Below, piece by piece: positions 51,137 through 59,705 of a DNA stretch of 64,000 nt (its first letter is position 1; every line of letters starts with the position of its first letter). Source of the stretch: Actinoallomurus liliacearum. Its GTDB lineage: Bacteria; Actinomycetota; Actinomycetes; Streptosporangiales; Streptosporangiaceae. Where the stretch lies: contig NZ_BAABHJ010000039.1 of the NCBI RefSeq assembly GCF_039542035.1, positions 181,770 through 245,769 of the forward strand, read 5' to 3'. Below the pieces are notes generated by a model, which worked only from the letters and a program-made list of their open reading frames with translations, had not been told where the DNA came from and made no database searches. The translations under genes were made by a program, and so were the position numbers.

Positions 51137-51165
51137 ATTATAGAGCACCGTCCGGACTCTGCCTA
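51137..51165 (-). promoter_or_regulatory. Housekeeping promoter for the riboswitch transcript
   Basis: A perfect TATAAT (51142-51137) and TAGGCA (51165-51160) lie 17 bases apart on the minus strand. Transcription would begin near 51130, exactly where the riboswitch starts. Confidence 0.7.
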
Positions 51166-51229
51166 TTCGCGATCACATGACCGCTTCCGTGCGTCTAATA
51201 CCGGCAGGAAACGTCGAAGGGAGCGGGTA

Positions 51230-51595
51230 ATGCGGAGTGGATGGCGGTGGCCGGTGGGGGCCGCGCTGGTGGCGGTGTGCGCGGCCGGCTGCGCCGTCGG
51301 GACGAACAAGGGCCAGGTGTGCGACGACGCCGTCAAGGCGGTCGGGACTTACAACGCGACGCTCAACCGCATCTCGCCGGACGACATCACCGGGTGGAAG
51401 CAGGCGGCGGCGACCCTCGCGGCCCGGTTCGACACGCTCGCCCGCGAGTCCGACGACCGGAAGGTCAAGCGCACGCTGAGCGGCATGGCCACGGAGTGGC
51501 GGGGCGTCAGCACCGGCATGACCCCGCGCGACATCTCCGGAATGCAGGCGGCCGTTCAGCGGCAGCCGGCCGCTCTGGCCAAGGCCTGTCACTGA
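51230..51595 (+). CDS. Small exported protein, possible lipoprotein
   Basis: A 121-residue protein with a signal sequence MRSGWRWPVGAALVAVCAAG followed by Cys 21 in a weak lipobox (CAAGC). The mature part is helical (GQVCDDAVKAVGTYNATLNR; WKQAAATLAARFDTLARESD) with two further Cys. No family is recognised. It is divergent from the riboswitch-controlled gene. Confidence 0.75.
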   Translation: MRSGWRWPVGAALVAVCAAGCAVGTNKGQVCDDAVKAVGTYNATLNRISPDDITGWKQAAATLAARFDTLARESDDRKVKRTLSGMATEWRGVSTGMTPRDISGMQAAVQRQPAALAKACH

Positions 51596-51641
51596 GGCCG
51601 GCGGCGGCCGGCCACCCTGGCCAAGGGTCGTCACTGAGGGT

Positions 51642-51663
51642 CCGAGCGCCCGCGGGCGCTCGG
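51642..51663. terminator. Palindromic bidirectional terminator
   Basis: A perfect 22-base palindrome (CCGAGCGCCCG and its complement) lies between the convergent lipoprotein and PBP genes, six bases from the PBP stop. Confidence 0.65.
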
Positions 51664-51668
51664 ATCGC

Positions 51669-54098
51669 TCACTCCGAGCCGGAGTCGTACACCCGGCCCG
51701 TCGGCTGGCCGGTCGGCGGGCCGCCGGGGGGCGGGCCGCCGGTCGGCGGGGGCGACGGGTGCGTCGGCGGCGACGGGTGCGTCGGCAGCGTCGGCCGAGT
51801 CGGCCGGGGCCGCGAGAAGGTCGGGTACGGCCGCGGCTGGGCGGGCGCGGTGTACGACGGCCACTGACGCTGGCCGACGTACACCGAGGGGTCGCCGAAC
51901 TGCTTCACCGACATGTTCTCATCGGCCTTGACGAGGTAGTCGTGCCAGATCTTGGCCGGCAGGTCGCCGCCGTACGCGGAGTAGCCGGGTAGGCTGAGCG
52001 CCTTGTTGTCGGTCCGGAAGACGGCCACCGAGGTCACGAGCTGCGGGATGAACCCGTTGAACCAGACCTGCTTGCCGCTGGACGTGGTGCCGGTCTTGCC
52101 GGCGGCGTTCCGGTCGGGCAGCGCGGCCCGGTAGCCGGTGCCGTTGTCGACGACCTTCTGCATGGCGTACGTCGCGTCACGGGCGACCTGCTTGCTGAAG
52201 ACCCGGGTGCCGTCGGTCGGCTCGGTGCGCTTCTTGCCGTCGCGGTCGGTGACCGACCGGATGACGTGCGGGGCGTGGTACACGCCCTCGGAGGCGAAGG
52301 CGGCGTACGCGGCGGCCTGCTGCTCCACGCTGACGTCGATGACGCCGAGCGGGAACGTCACGGCGGTGTTCGCCCCGTTGGCGGTGAGCTGCGACTCGGG
52401 GATGCCGAGCTTCTCCGCCATCTTCATCACCTTGTCGTTCCCGATCTTCTGGGCGATGTTGACGTAGGCGGTGTTGATGGACTTCTCCGTGGCGGTGACG
52501 AGGTTAACCGGGCCGAAGTCCTCGTTGTTGTCGTTCTGGATCGGCTGGTTGCTGCCGTCGAACGTCTGGTCGTTGCTGCCGTCGACGTAGTCGTCCAGCG
52601 ACATCCCGTCGTCCAGGGCCGCCGCCAGCACGTACGGTTTGAACCCCGACCCCGGCTGCACCTTGGCGTCGAACGCGGAGTTGAACGCCTGGTCCAGGTA
52701 GTCCTTGCCGCCGTAGAACGCGTTGACCTCGCCGTTGGACGGGTCGATCGACACCAGGCCCGCCATCACCTTCTTGGAGACGCCGGAGGGCATGGCGTCC
52801 TCGACCGCCTTCTTGGCGTCGTCCATCAGGTGCTTGTCGAACGTCGTGCGGACTCTCAGGCCGCCCTTGGCGATCTGGTCGTCGGTGTAGCCCATCCGCT
52901 TCAGCTCGGCCTTGACGAGCTCGTAGACGTAGCCCTTCTGGCCGCCGTAGATGTCCTTCGTCTTGTACTTGACCGGCGTGGGGAACCGCATGGCCGCCGC
53001 CTCCTGCGGCGTGATGCTCTTCATCTGCACCATGCCGTCGACGACGTACTTCCAGCGCGCCTGCATGTACGGCAGGGCGCCCTTCACCGACAGGTCACCG
53101 GCGTAGGTCGGCACCTGGATGGCCGCCGCGAGGTACGCGCCCTCGGCCGGGGTGAGCTTCTGGACGTCCTTGCCGTAGTACGCCTGCGCGGCCGACTCGA
53201 TGCTGTAGGAGTCGCGGCCGAAGTAGATGGTGTTGAGGTAGTTCTGGAGGATCCAGCTCTTGTCCTTCTCGCGCCCGACCTTGAGCGCGATCATGATCTC
53301 CTTGAGCTTCCGCGACGCGGTGCGCTGCTGGCTGAGGCCGCTGTAGTAATTGCGGACCATCTGCTGGGTGATGGTGGACCCGCCCTGCAGCGACCCGCCG
53401 GTCGCCGTGGCCCAGAACGCCCGCGCGGTGCCCTTGAAGGACACTCCGGGGTCGCTGTAGAAGCTGCGGTTCTCCGCCGAGATGACGGCGTCCCGGACCG
53501 GCTTCGGCACCTGGGACAGGGGCACCGGCTGGCGGTTCTTGCCGGTGCGGAGCAGGACGCTGCCGTCGCTGTAGTAGAAGACCGACGCCTCCTTCACGGC
53601 GTCGGGCTGCGCGGAACTCGGGACCGGCGTCATCAGGTAGGCGACGACGAACGCGGCGACGGGCAGCAGGATCAGCACGCCGAGGACGTACGTCGTGCGC
53701 CGGAGCCACTTGGCCCGCCGGCTCCGCTGCTTCTTCGGTTTCTTCGGCGGCTTGGACTTCTCGCCCTCGGGCAGGGCGTGCACGGCGGTCATGGTCGACG
53801 GGCTTTCGCCGACCATGACCGCTGACGGGCTGCCCGCCGTGGATCGCACGGCCAGGTCGCTTCCAGGTCGAGGGTCGGTGTCGGGTCGAGTGGCGTCATG
53901 GTGATCAGCGGCTCCGGACTCGACGGGTGTTGCCGATTCGGCGGCGCCGCGCGGATCGGCCGCGTCCTCCGGTCCTGCCGCGGCCTCGAGCCCGTCGGCG
54001 CCTCCATTGTTGGACGCGCCGGACGGCTCGGAAGTTGGCGTAGACCCTGACTGCGTTGCGAATTCACCGGCGTCGACGCCGGTGTCCTTGTCACTCAC
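51669..54098 (-). CDS. Class A penicillin-binding protein (transglycosylase/transpeptidase)
   Basis: An 809-residue bifunctional peptidoglycan synthase. A disordered cytoplasmic N-terminus (1-125) leads to a membrane helix near 131-156 (TTYVLGVLILLPVAAFVVAY). The GT51 glycosyltransferase has AENRSFYSDPGVSFKGTARA and GGSTITQQMVRNYYSG. The transpeptidase has the active-site Ser in GSGFKPY near 483, SIN near 539 and KTGTTS near 665. The C-terminal tail is Pro-rich (PPTGGPPPGGPPTGQPTG). GTG 54098 has GGGGGACGA upstream. Confidence 0.93.
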   Translation of the reverse strand: MSDKDTGVDAGEFATQSGSTPTSEPSGASNNGGADGLEAAAGPEDAADPRGAAESATPVESGAADHHDATRPDTDPRPGSDLAVRSTAGSPSAVMVGESPSTMTAVHALPEGEKSKPPKKPKKQRSRRAKWLRRTTYVLGVLILLPVAAFVVAYLMTPVPSSAQPDAVKEASVFYYSDGSVLLRTGKNRQPVPLSQVPKPVRDAVISAENRSFYSDPGVSFKGTARAFWATATGGSLQGGSTITQQMVRNYYSGLSQQRTASRKLKEIMIALKVGREKDKSWILQNYLNTIYFGRDSYSIESAAQAYYGKDVQKLTPAEGAYLAAAIQVPTYAGDLSVKGALPYMQARWKYVVDGMVQMKSITPQEAAAMRFPTPVKYKTKDIYGGQKGYVYELVKAELKRMGYTDDQIAKGGLRVRTTFDKHLMDDAKKAVEDAMPSGVSKKVMAGLVSIDPSNGEVNAFYGGKDYLDQAFNSAFDAKVQPGSGFKPYVLAAALDDGMSLDDYVDGSNDQTFDGSNQPIQNDNNEDFGPVNLVTATEKSINTAYVNIAQKIGNDKVMKMAEKLGIPESQLTANGANTAVTFPLGVIDVSVEQQAAAYAAFASEGVYHAPHVIRSVTDRDGKKRTEPTDGTRVFSKQVARDATYAMQKVVDNGTGYRAALPDRNAAGKTGTTSSGKQVWFNGFIPQLVTSVAVFRTDNKALSLPGYSAYGGDLPAKIWHDYLVKADENMSVKQFGDPSVYVGQRQWPSYTAPAQPRPYPTFSRPRPTRPTLPTHPSPPTHPSPPPTGGPPPGGPPTGQPTGRVYDSGSE

Positions 54099-54215
54099 TC
54101 GTCCCCCGTGACCTGCGTGAACCCTCGAACTTACCGTTAGGGTCGCGCGGTACGGATCGGCGTTCCCGGCGTTCGGGGGCTTGACGATCCTATGCCACGG
54201 AGGATAAAGAGCCCG

Positions 54216-55043
54216 TCAGCCCCTGGTGACCACCGTGCCGATCAACCGCGCCACCTCACGCGCCACGGCGTCCCGCCCCGGCGCCAGATATTTTCGGGTG
54301 TCCACAACCGTCGGATGGTCGGCCAGATATGCCCGGACCGCGTCGGTGAAAACCTTGTTGAGGTGTGTGGCGATGTTCACCTTGACGATCCCCGCCTCGA
54401 CGGCGCGCGTCAGGTCGGCGTCGGGCACGCCGGAGGATCCGTGCAGGACGAGTGGCACCGGTACGGCGTCGCGGAGCCGCGCGATGAGGTCGAGGTCCAC
54501 CGACGCGGTCCGGTCGGTCATCGCGTGCGAGGTGCCGACCGCGACCGCGAGCGCGTCGACGCCGGTCGCCGCGACGAAGCGGGCCGCCTCCTCGGGGTCG
54601 GTACGCGCGCCGGGCGCGTGCACGCCGTCCTTGCCGCCCACCTCGCCGAGCTCCGCCTCGACCCACACGCCGTGGTCGTGGCAGTGGGCGGTCATCTCGG
54701 AGGTCGTGGCGACGTTGGCGTCGTAGTCCAGCGCGGACGCGTCGAACATCACCGAGCCCAGGCCGAGCCCGACCGCCTCCCGTACGAGCTCGGGGGAGGT
54801 CGCGTGGTCCAGGTGCACGGCGACGGGGACCTTCGCGGCGCGCGCCGCAGCGAGGCAGGCCACCGCGATCGGCTCGAGGGCCGAGTGGTAGCGCACGGCG
54901 TTCTCGCTGATCTGCAGGATGACCGGACGGCCCGCCGCCTCGGCCCCCGCGATCAGCGCCTCGGCGTGTTCGAGCTGGATGACGTTGAAGGCGCCGACGC
55001 CCTGCCCGGCGACGACGAACTCTCCTGCGGAGACGAGAGGCAT
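54216..55043 (-). CDS. Class II aldolase (tagatose/fructose-bisphosphate type)
   Basis: A 275-residue zinc-dependent aldolase of the KbaY/GatY/Fba type. VGAFNVIQLEHAEALI opens the barrel, HLDHATSPE has the zinc His and catalytic Asp, EAELGEVGGKDG the metal Glu, GTSHAM the next His and LHGSSGVPDADL the last. KVNIATHLNKVF is the phosphate-binding strand. As last gene of the operon it would split tagatose-1,6-bisphosphate into triose phosphates. ATG 55043 has GAAGGA eight bases upstream. The start lies inside the preceding frame (91-base overlap). Confidence 0.9.
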   Translation of the reverse strand: MPLVSAGEFVVAGQGVGAFNVIQLEHAEALIAGAEAAGRPVILQISENAVRYHSALEPIAVACLAAARAAKVPVAVHLDHATSPELVREAVGLGLGSVMFDASALDYDANVATTSEMTAHCHDHGVWVEAELGEVGGKDGVHAPGARTDPEEAARFVAATGVDALAVAVGTSHAMTDRTASVDLDLIARLRDAVPVPLVLHGSSGVPDADLTRAVEAGIVKVNIATHLNKVFTDAVRAYLADHPTVVDTRKYLAPGRDAVAREVARLIGTVVTRG

Positions 55044-55885
55044 CTGCGGAATCCTTCGTAGGCGGCGGGATCGTAGGAACCCGCGACGGGGGCGAGTACG
55101 GCCGCGGCCGACAGGGCGGCGGCGTCCTTGAGCAGGTCCGGCCACGGCGTTCCGACGCCGGCGGCGAGCGCGGCGACGACCGAGTCCCCCGCGCCGGTCG
55201 GATTGCCGCTGACCACCCGCGGCGGGGGCACGCGGTGAACCTCGTCACCGGTGACGGCCATGAGGCCGTCGGCGCCGAGCGAGACGACGACGGCGCGCGC
55301 CCGCAGCGCCCGTGCCCCCGCAACCGGGTCGTCCGTGCCGGTCAGCTCGGCCAGCTCGGCGGCGTTCGGCTTGACGGCCCAGGCGTACGGCGCGGCGTGC
55401 CGCAGGGCCTCACCGGACGTGTCGACGATGACGGGCACGTCGCGCCGGGCGAGCCGGGCGACGGCGTCCTGCGGTACGCCCGGTGGCAGGCTGCCGGAGA
55501 TGACGACGACGTCGGCGTCGGGGATGCGGGCCTCGAGGGCCGCCCACTCCTCCGGGGTGACGACCGGGCCGGGCTCGTTGAGGAGCGTCGCGTCACCGCC
55601 GGCGACGACGGTGACCGTACGGCGGGTCTCCCCGGCGATGGGGACCAGGTCGTGCGCCAGCCCGGCAGCGTCGAGGTCGGCGCGGACGGCGTCGCCCGTC
55701 GCCCCGCCGGCCAGGCCGAGGACGAGGACGTCGTGGCCGAGCGACCGCAGCACGCGCGCGACGTTCACGCCCTTGCCGCCCGCGCGGGTGTGCACGGCCT
55801 CGACCCGGTGGGTGCCGCCCGGCCGCAGCTCCGGCACCTCGTACGTCACGTCGAGCGCGAGGTTCGGCGTGACGGTGACGATCAC
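54953..55885 (-). CDS. PfkB-family sugar-phosphate kinase (1-phosphofructokinase / tagatose-6-phosphate kinase type)
   Basis: A 310-residue kinase. TPNLALDVTYEVPELRPGGT and AGGKGVNVARVLRSLGHDVL match the LacC/FruK substrate region, VKPNAAELAELTG follows, and GNPTGAGDSVVAAL holds the catalytic Asp. The natural end is near YEGFRR; the frame then runs a further 30 or so Ser-rich residues into the aldolase gene. GTG 55885 overlaps nagA by 4 bases. In this operon tagatose-6-phosphate is the most likely substrate. Confidence 0.88.
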   Translation of the reverse strand: MIVTVTPNLALDVTYEVPELRPGGTHRVEAVHTRAGGKGVNVARVLRSLGHDVLVLGLAGGATGDAVRADLDAAGLAHDLVPIAGETRRTVTVVAGGDATLLNEPGPVVTPEEWAALEARIPDADVVVISGSLPPGVPQDAVARLARRDVPVIVDTSGEALRHAAPYAWAVKPNAAELAELTGTDDPVAGARALRARAVVVSLGADGLMAVTGDEVHRVPPPRVVSGNPTGAGDSVVAALAAGVGTPWPDLLKDAAALSAAAVLAPVAGSYDPAAYEGFRRCLSSPQESSSSPGRASAPSTSSSSNTPRR

Positions 55886-56988
55886 GCCGTCACCACGCTC
55901 TGGACCCGGAGGTCCGTGTCGAGCAGCACCAGATCGGCGCGCAGCCCGGGGGCGATGGCACCCCGGTCCGTGAGACCGAGCAGCGTGGCCGGGGTCGTCG
56001 AGGCGAGGCGTACGGCCTCCTCCAGCGCGACACCGGACGCCCGCACCGTCCGCCGGAAGATCGCCGCGGTCGTCGCCGTGCTGCCGGCGATCGAGCCGCC
56101 CTCGGCCAGCCGGGCCACGCCGTCGCGCACCTCGACGTCGAGCCCGCCGAGGGTGTACTCGCCGTCGGACATGCCCGCCGCCGCGATGGAGTCGGTGACC
56201 AGCGCGGTCCGCGCGCCGCCCGCGACCCGGGCGACGTGCGCCACGATCGCGGGGTGCAGGTGCACGCCGTCGCCCACGAGCTCGACGACGACCTCCGGCG
56301 CCTCGAGCAGCGCGAGGATCGGTCCCGGCTCGCGGTGGTGCAGCGGCCGCATCCCGTTGAACAGGTGGGTGGCGACCCGCGCGCCCGCCCGTGTCGCCTC
56401 GACCGCCACCTCGTACGTCGCGTCGGTGTGCCCCACGGCGGGGACCACCCCGGCGTCGCGGACGCGGCGCACCGCGTCCAGGCCGCCGTCGAGCTCGGGC
56501 GCGAGCGTCATCATGCGGACGTTCGGGACCTTGAGCAGCCGCTCCACGGTCGCGGGGTCGGGGTCGCGCAGCAGCGTGGGGTCGTGGGCGCCCTTGCGGG
56601 CGACGGACAGGAACGGCCCCTCGTAGTGGATCCCCGCGAGTACGCCGTCGTCGGCCAGTTCGGCGAGCACGGCGGCCCGGCGTTCCAGCTCGGCGGGGGA
56701 CGCGGTGACGAGGCTGGCGACCAGCGTCGTGGTGCCGTGCTCCAGGTGGAACGCCGCCGCCCGTACGCACTCGTCCGGGTCCGCGGAGTCGAACGACGCG
56801 CCGCCGCCGCCGTGGCAGTGGATGTCGACGAAGCCGGGGACGATCACGTGGGCGTGCTGGTCGGCGCGCTCCGGCCGGCCCTGTTCGACGTGCGTGATCC
56901 GGCCGTCCTCGACGCCGACCCATCCGGGTTCGAGGATCCCGCCGGGGGTGACGACCTTGTCCGCGCTCAGCACCGTCATCGTCGTCAT
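55882..56988 (-). CDS. nagA: N-acetylglucosamine/galactosamine-6-phosphate deacetylase
   Basis: A 368-residue amidohydrolase. VPGFVDIHCHGGGGASFDSA carries the first metal His pair, IHYEGPFLSVARKGAHDP the substrate loop with Glu, VGHTDATYE and THLFNGMRPLHHREP further His, and LVTDSIAAAG the catalytic Asp. It removes acetate from GlcNAc-6-P or GalNAc-6-P. ATG 56988 overlaps the ROK gene by 4 bases (ATGA) and has TTGGAG upstream. The operon context favours a GalNAc-6-P role (AgaA-type). Confidence 0.9.
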   Translation of the reverse strand: MTTMTVLSADKVVTPGGILEPGWVGVEDGRITHVEQGRPERADQHAHVIVPGFVDIHCHGGGGASFDSADPDECVRAAAFHLEHGTTTLVASLVTASPAELERRAAVLAELADDGVLAGIHYEGPFLSVARKGAHDPTLLRDPDPATVERLLKVPNVRMMTLAPELDGGLDAVRRVRDAGVVPAVGHTDATYEVAVEATRAGARVATHLFNGMRPLHHREPGPILALLEAPEVVVELVGDGVHLHPAIVAHVARVAGGARTALVTDSIAAAGMSDGEYTLGGLDVEVRDGVARLAEGGSIAGSTATTAAIFRRTVRASGVALEEAVRLASTTPATLLGLTDRGAIAPGLRADLVLLDTDLRVQSVVTA

Positions 56989-57866
56989 CGTCGCTCCAAT
57001 AGGTCGCGTGCCCACAGACCGGCTCCCACACACCCGGCCTCGTCGCCGAATGTCGCGATCGTAAGGCGCGGCCGGCGATGGAAGGTGAGCCGTCCGGCGA
57101 GGTCGTCGGAGAGCGGGCCGAGCAGGAGGTCGCCCGCCCGCGACAGGCCCCCGCCGATGACGATCACCTCGGGTGCGACGAGCGCGGTGGCGGCGGCGAG
57201 GGCGGTGCCGAGGAAGCCGATCGTCTCGGCCCAGATCGCCGCCGCGTCGGCGTCGCCCTCGCTCACCAGGGCCGCGACCTCACCGGCGGTCGCGTCCCGG
57301 CCCGTACGGCGGGCGTAGCGGCGGCCGACCGCCGCGGCGGACGCGACGGCCTCCAGGCAGCCGGTGCCGCCGCAGACGCACGGCTCGTCGACGCCGACGG
57401 ACATGTGCCCGATCTCCCCGGCGTAGCCGTTGCCGACGCACAGGTGCCCGTCGATCACCATCGCCGCCGCGATGCCGGTGCCGATCGGGATGACCAGCGA
57501 GTTGCGGGCGCCCTGCGCGGCGCCGAGGCGTATCTCGGCGGTGCCCCCGGCGCGTACGTCGTGGCCGACCGCGACCGGCAGGCCGGTGCGCTCGGCGATC
57601 AGGTCGCGGAACGGGACGTCGCGCCAGCCGATGTTCTCCGACCAGGCGGCCACGCCGCGCTCGTCGTCGACGATGCCGGGCACCGCGAGGCCGACGGCCT
57701 GCGCGGTGCCCGCCTGCTCGACCAGCTCCGCCACGGTCTCCAGCACGGCGTCCACCGCGGCCTCGCCCCGCGGCGTGGGCCGGCGGAGGGCGGCGACCCG
57801 GTCGAGGCCGGGGGAGAGGACCGCTCCCTTCATCGACGTGCCGCCGACGTCGAGAGCGACGATCAC
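56985..57866 (-). CDS. ROK-family sugar kinase
   Basis: A 293-residue ATP-dependent kinase. The phosphate-1 loop is VALDVGGTSMKGAV, the catalytic Asp lies in VGHDVRAGGTAE, PIGTGIAAAMVIDG is the phosphate-2 loop, and the ROK zinc site is GHMSVGVDEPCVCGGTGCLE. There is no HTH, so it is an enzyme rather than a repressor. It probably phosphorylates an N-acetylhexosamine at C6. GTG 57866 overlaps the SIS gene by 4 bases. Confidence 0.9.
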   Translation of the reverse strand: MIVALDVGGTSMKGAVLSPGLDRVAALRRPTPRGEAAVDAVLETVAELVEQAGTAQAVGLAVPGIVDDERGVAAWSENIGWRDVPFRDLIAERTGLPVAVGHDVRAGGTAEIRLGAAQGARNSLVIPIGTGIAAAMVIDGHLCVGNGYAGEIGHMSVGVDEPCVCGGTGCLEAVASAAAVGRRYARRTGRDATAGEVAALVSEGDADAAAIWAETIGFLGTALAAATALVAPEVIVIGGGLSRAGDLLLGPLSDDLAGRLTFHRRPRLTIATFGDEAGCVGAGLWARDLLERR

Positions 57867-58729
57867 TTCAGCACGACCGAGCGGGTCAGCGACCGCGGGC
57901 GGTCGGGGTCGAGTCCCTTCGCCTCGGACTGGGCGACCGCCACCCGCTGCGCGACGATCAGGTGCGCGAGCGGGTCGAGGTCGCTGGTCACGAACGTCGC
58001 GCCGGTCGCGGCGACGTCGTCGGCCAGACCCTCCGGAGCGGTACCGAACATCCAGGTCAGCCGGCCCGGCTGGGCGATGCTGATCGGGCCGTGGCGGTAC
58101 TCCATCGCCGGGTAGGACTCGGTCCAGAGCTGTGCGGCCTCGCGCGCCTTCAGCGCCGCCTCGTCCGCCAGGCCGTTGGTCCAGCCCCGGCCGAGGAAGG
58201 TGATCTGCTCGGCGGCCACCCACTCGGGATCCAGTGGCTGGGCCAGCGCCCGCTCGGCGTCGTCGGCGGGCACGGCGTCGCCGATGGAGGCCCGCAGCAG
58301 CGCCAGCGCCGTCGTGGCGAAGCGGGTCTGCACCACGGACTTCTCGTCGGCGAAGTCGAGGATCACTTGCCGCGTTCCGGCGGCGAACGGCGCGTCGTGG
58401 ATCGCGGTGATCGCCGTGACGTTCGGCAGGCGCTCGACCGCCTCGAGCACCTCGGTGGTGGTGCCGGACCGGCTGATGGCGACATACCGGTCGTAGTCGC
58501 GGCCGAAGGGGAGCTCCGAGGCGGGGAAGGCGTCGGTGACGCCCAGGCCCCGGCTCTCGCGCAACCCCGCGTACGCCCTGGCCATGTACAGGGACGTGCC
58601 GCAACCGAACACGGCGACCCGCTCGCCGTCACGGGGAAGTGCGTCCCGTGCGTCGGCCAGCCGGTCGGCCGCCAGCCGCCAGCAGGAGGGCTGACTCTCG
58701 ATCTCGGCCAGTACGTGTTGCTGCGCCAA
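57863..58729 (-). CDS. SIS-domain sugar isomerase/deaminase (AgaS/GlmS-like)
   Basis: A 288-residue protein with two SIS domains: VAVFGCGTSLYMARAYAGLR and AISRSGTTTEVLEA in the first, FLGRGWTNGLADEAALKARE and PAMEYRHGPISIAQP in the second. It resembles the GlmS isomerase half and is shorter than usual AgaS. It would convert galactosamine-6-phosphate to tagatose-6-phosphate with release of ammonia. TTG 58729 has a GGAGGCGGGA site. It is the first gene of the operon. Confidence 0.85.
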   Translation of the reverse strand: MAQQHVLAEIESQPSCWRLAADRLADARDALPRDGERVAVFGCGTSLYMARAYAGLRESRGLGVTDAFPASELPFGRDYDRYVAISRSGTTTEVLEAVERLPNVTAITAIHDAPFAAGTRQVILDFADEKSVVQTRFATTALALLRASIGDAVPADDAERALAQPLDPEWVAAEQITFLGRGWTNGLADEAALKAREAAQLWTESYPAMEYRHGPISIAQPGRLTWMFGTAPEGLADDVAATGATFVTSDLDPLAHLIVAQRVAVAQSEAKGLDPDRPRSLTRSVVLK

Positions 58730-58735
58730 TCCCGC

Positions 58736-58800
58736 CTCCGCGTTTGCTCGTTATTGAGCGATTCGTGCTTGCATCATGCACTAATGAACACGAAGTCGCC
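58736..58800 (-). promoter_or_regulatory. Operon promoter region with nested inverted repeats
   Basis: The AT-richer leader of the amino-sugar operon contains TGCAT-G-ATGCA, TTCGTG...CACGAA flanking it, and GCTCAATAACGAGC nearer the gene. These are candidate sites for a sugar-responsive repressor. No regulator gene is adjacent. Confidence 0.4.
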
Positions 58801-58841
58801 AACAGTCCTGAGCAGATGATGCGCGAGAGGCGGCGAACGGG

Positions 58842-59343
58842 TCAGTCGTCGTCCCGCGGATGGTGCCGGCTGAGGTCGCGCTCCAGGAGGGACAGGCAGT
58901 CGGCCACGCCGACCGTGCCGCCGGCGATCTCCGGCGACCGGCCGTCCTCCTCCGTCAGCCGGACCAGCGCCCGGTCCATCGCCGCCTGCGCGGCGAACAG
59001 GCACGGCGTGCTGTAGGTGGCGACGCCCACGCCGAGGTCGCTCAGGTCGGATAGCGAGACGTCGGTGGAAAGGCCGGCCGGAGCCGCTGGACGAAAGCCA
59101 CCACGTCCGGCCAGGCGATGAAGTCGATGTCGGAAGGCCGTAGTACGAGGCGGCGAACCCGAACCCGAGCCCGAATCCGGAGACGGACAACCCGTCATGG
59201 TGGCGGGCCGCCACGGACGCCGAGAACATGTCGAACACCCCGATGAGCGGTGTGACCGATTCGGCGTCGATCGCGCTTCGGAGACGGTCTCCGGCCTCAT
59301 TTCGCCGTGCCGACCGTACGGACCGGCCGGAATGCGCATCCAT
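58842..59343 (-). pseudogene. Decayed PEP-mutase/isocitrate-lyase family gene
   Basis: ATG 59343 has a GGGGGAACAC site and opens a good frame: PLIGVFDMFSASVAARHHDG, then GFGLGFGFAASYYGLP. A one-base shift then gives DIDFIAWPDVVAFVQRL. The following barrel core with the catalytic residues is missing, and the C-terminal part resumes in a third frame (GVATYSTPCLFAAQAAMDRA) and ends RHHPRDDD at 58842. So the gene has a frameshift and an internal deletion. Confidence 0.75.
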
Positions 59344-59705
59344 GTGTTCCCCCGTGTGCTCGTCCGAGCTCGGCGTCCCCGTGGCGACGGTCCTCGCGCC
59401 GTCCCGCGCCGCCCACGGTAAAGGCGCGGTAATGACGGCGGCGCTGGCGCGTCGGTAAAGGATCACTAACCCTGCACCGGAGATATCGCGGAATCGCCCG
59501 AAAGGCGGCTGAAAAATCTCGGGAAGCCGACTCCTGATCTGCCGATGGTGGCGGCGAAAGACGGGTTTGTCGGTGGTGTTGCCGACGTCCGTGGCTTGTC
59601 ACTTCTGTGAGGACTGCGGCGGTCAAGGTGTGCGAATGTTGCGTAGATCACAAAGATACTCGCCAGTAACGTTCCGCTGACCCGCGATGTCAGGAGGAGG
59701 GTCAG
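59344..59705. other. 362-base region upstream of the desaturase gene
   Basis: No gene is supported. The right end holds the palindrome at 59655 and the AGGAGG site of the desaturase; the left holds the leader of the decayed gene. Confidence 0.5.
59655..59670. promoter_or_regulatory. Operator-like GATACT-N4-AGTAAC before the desaturase gene
   Basis: It matches the palindrome at 38970 in 15 of 16 positions, including the CGCC spacer, and lies 36 bases before the ATG. TetR-type lipid regulators bind sites of this size and symmetry. Confidence 0.6.
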
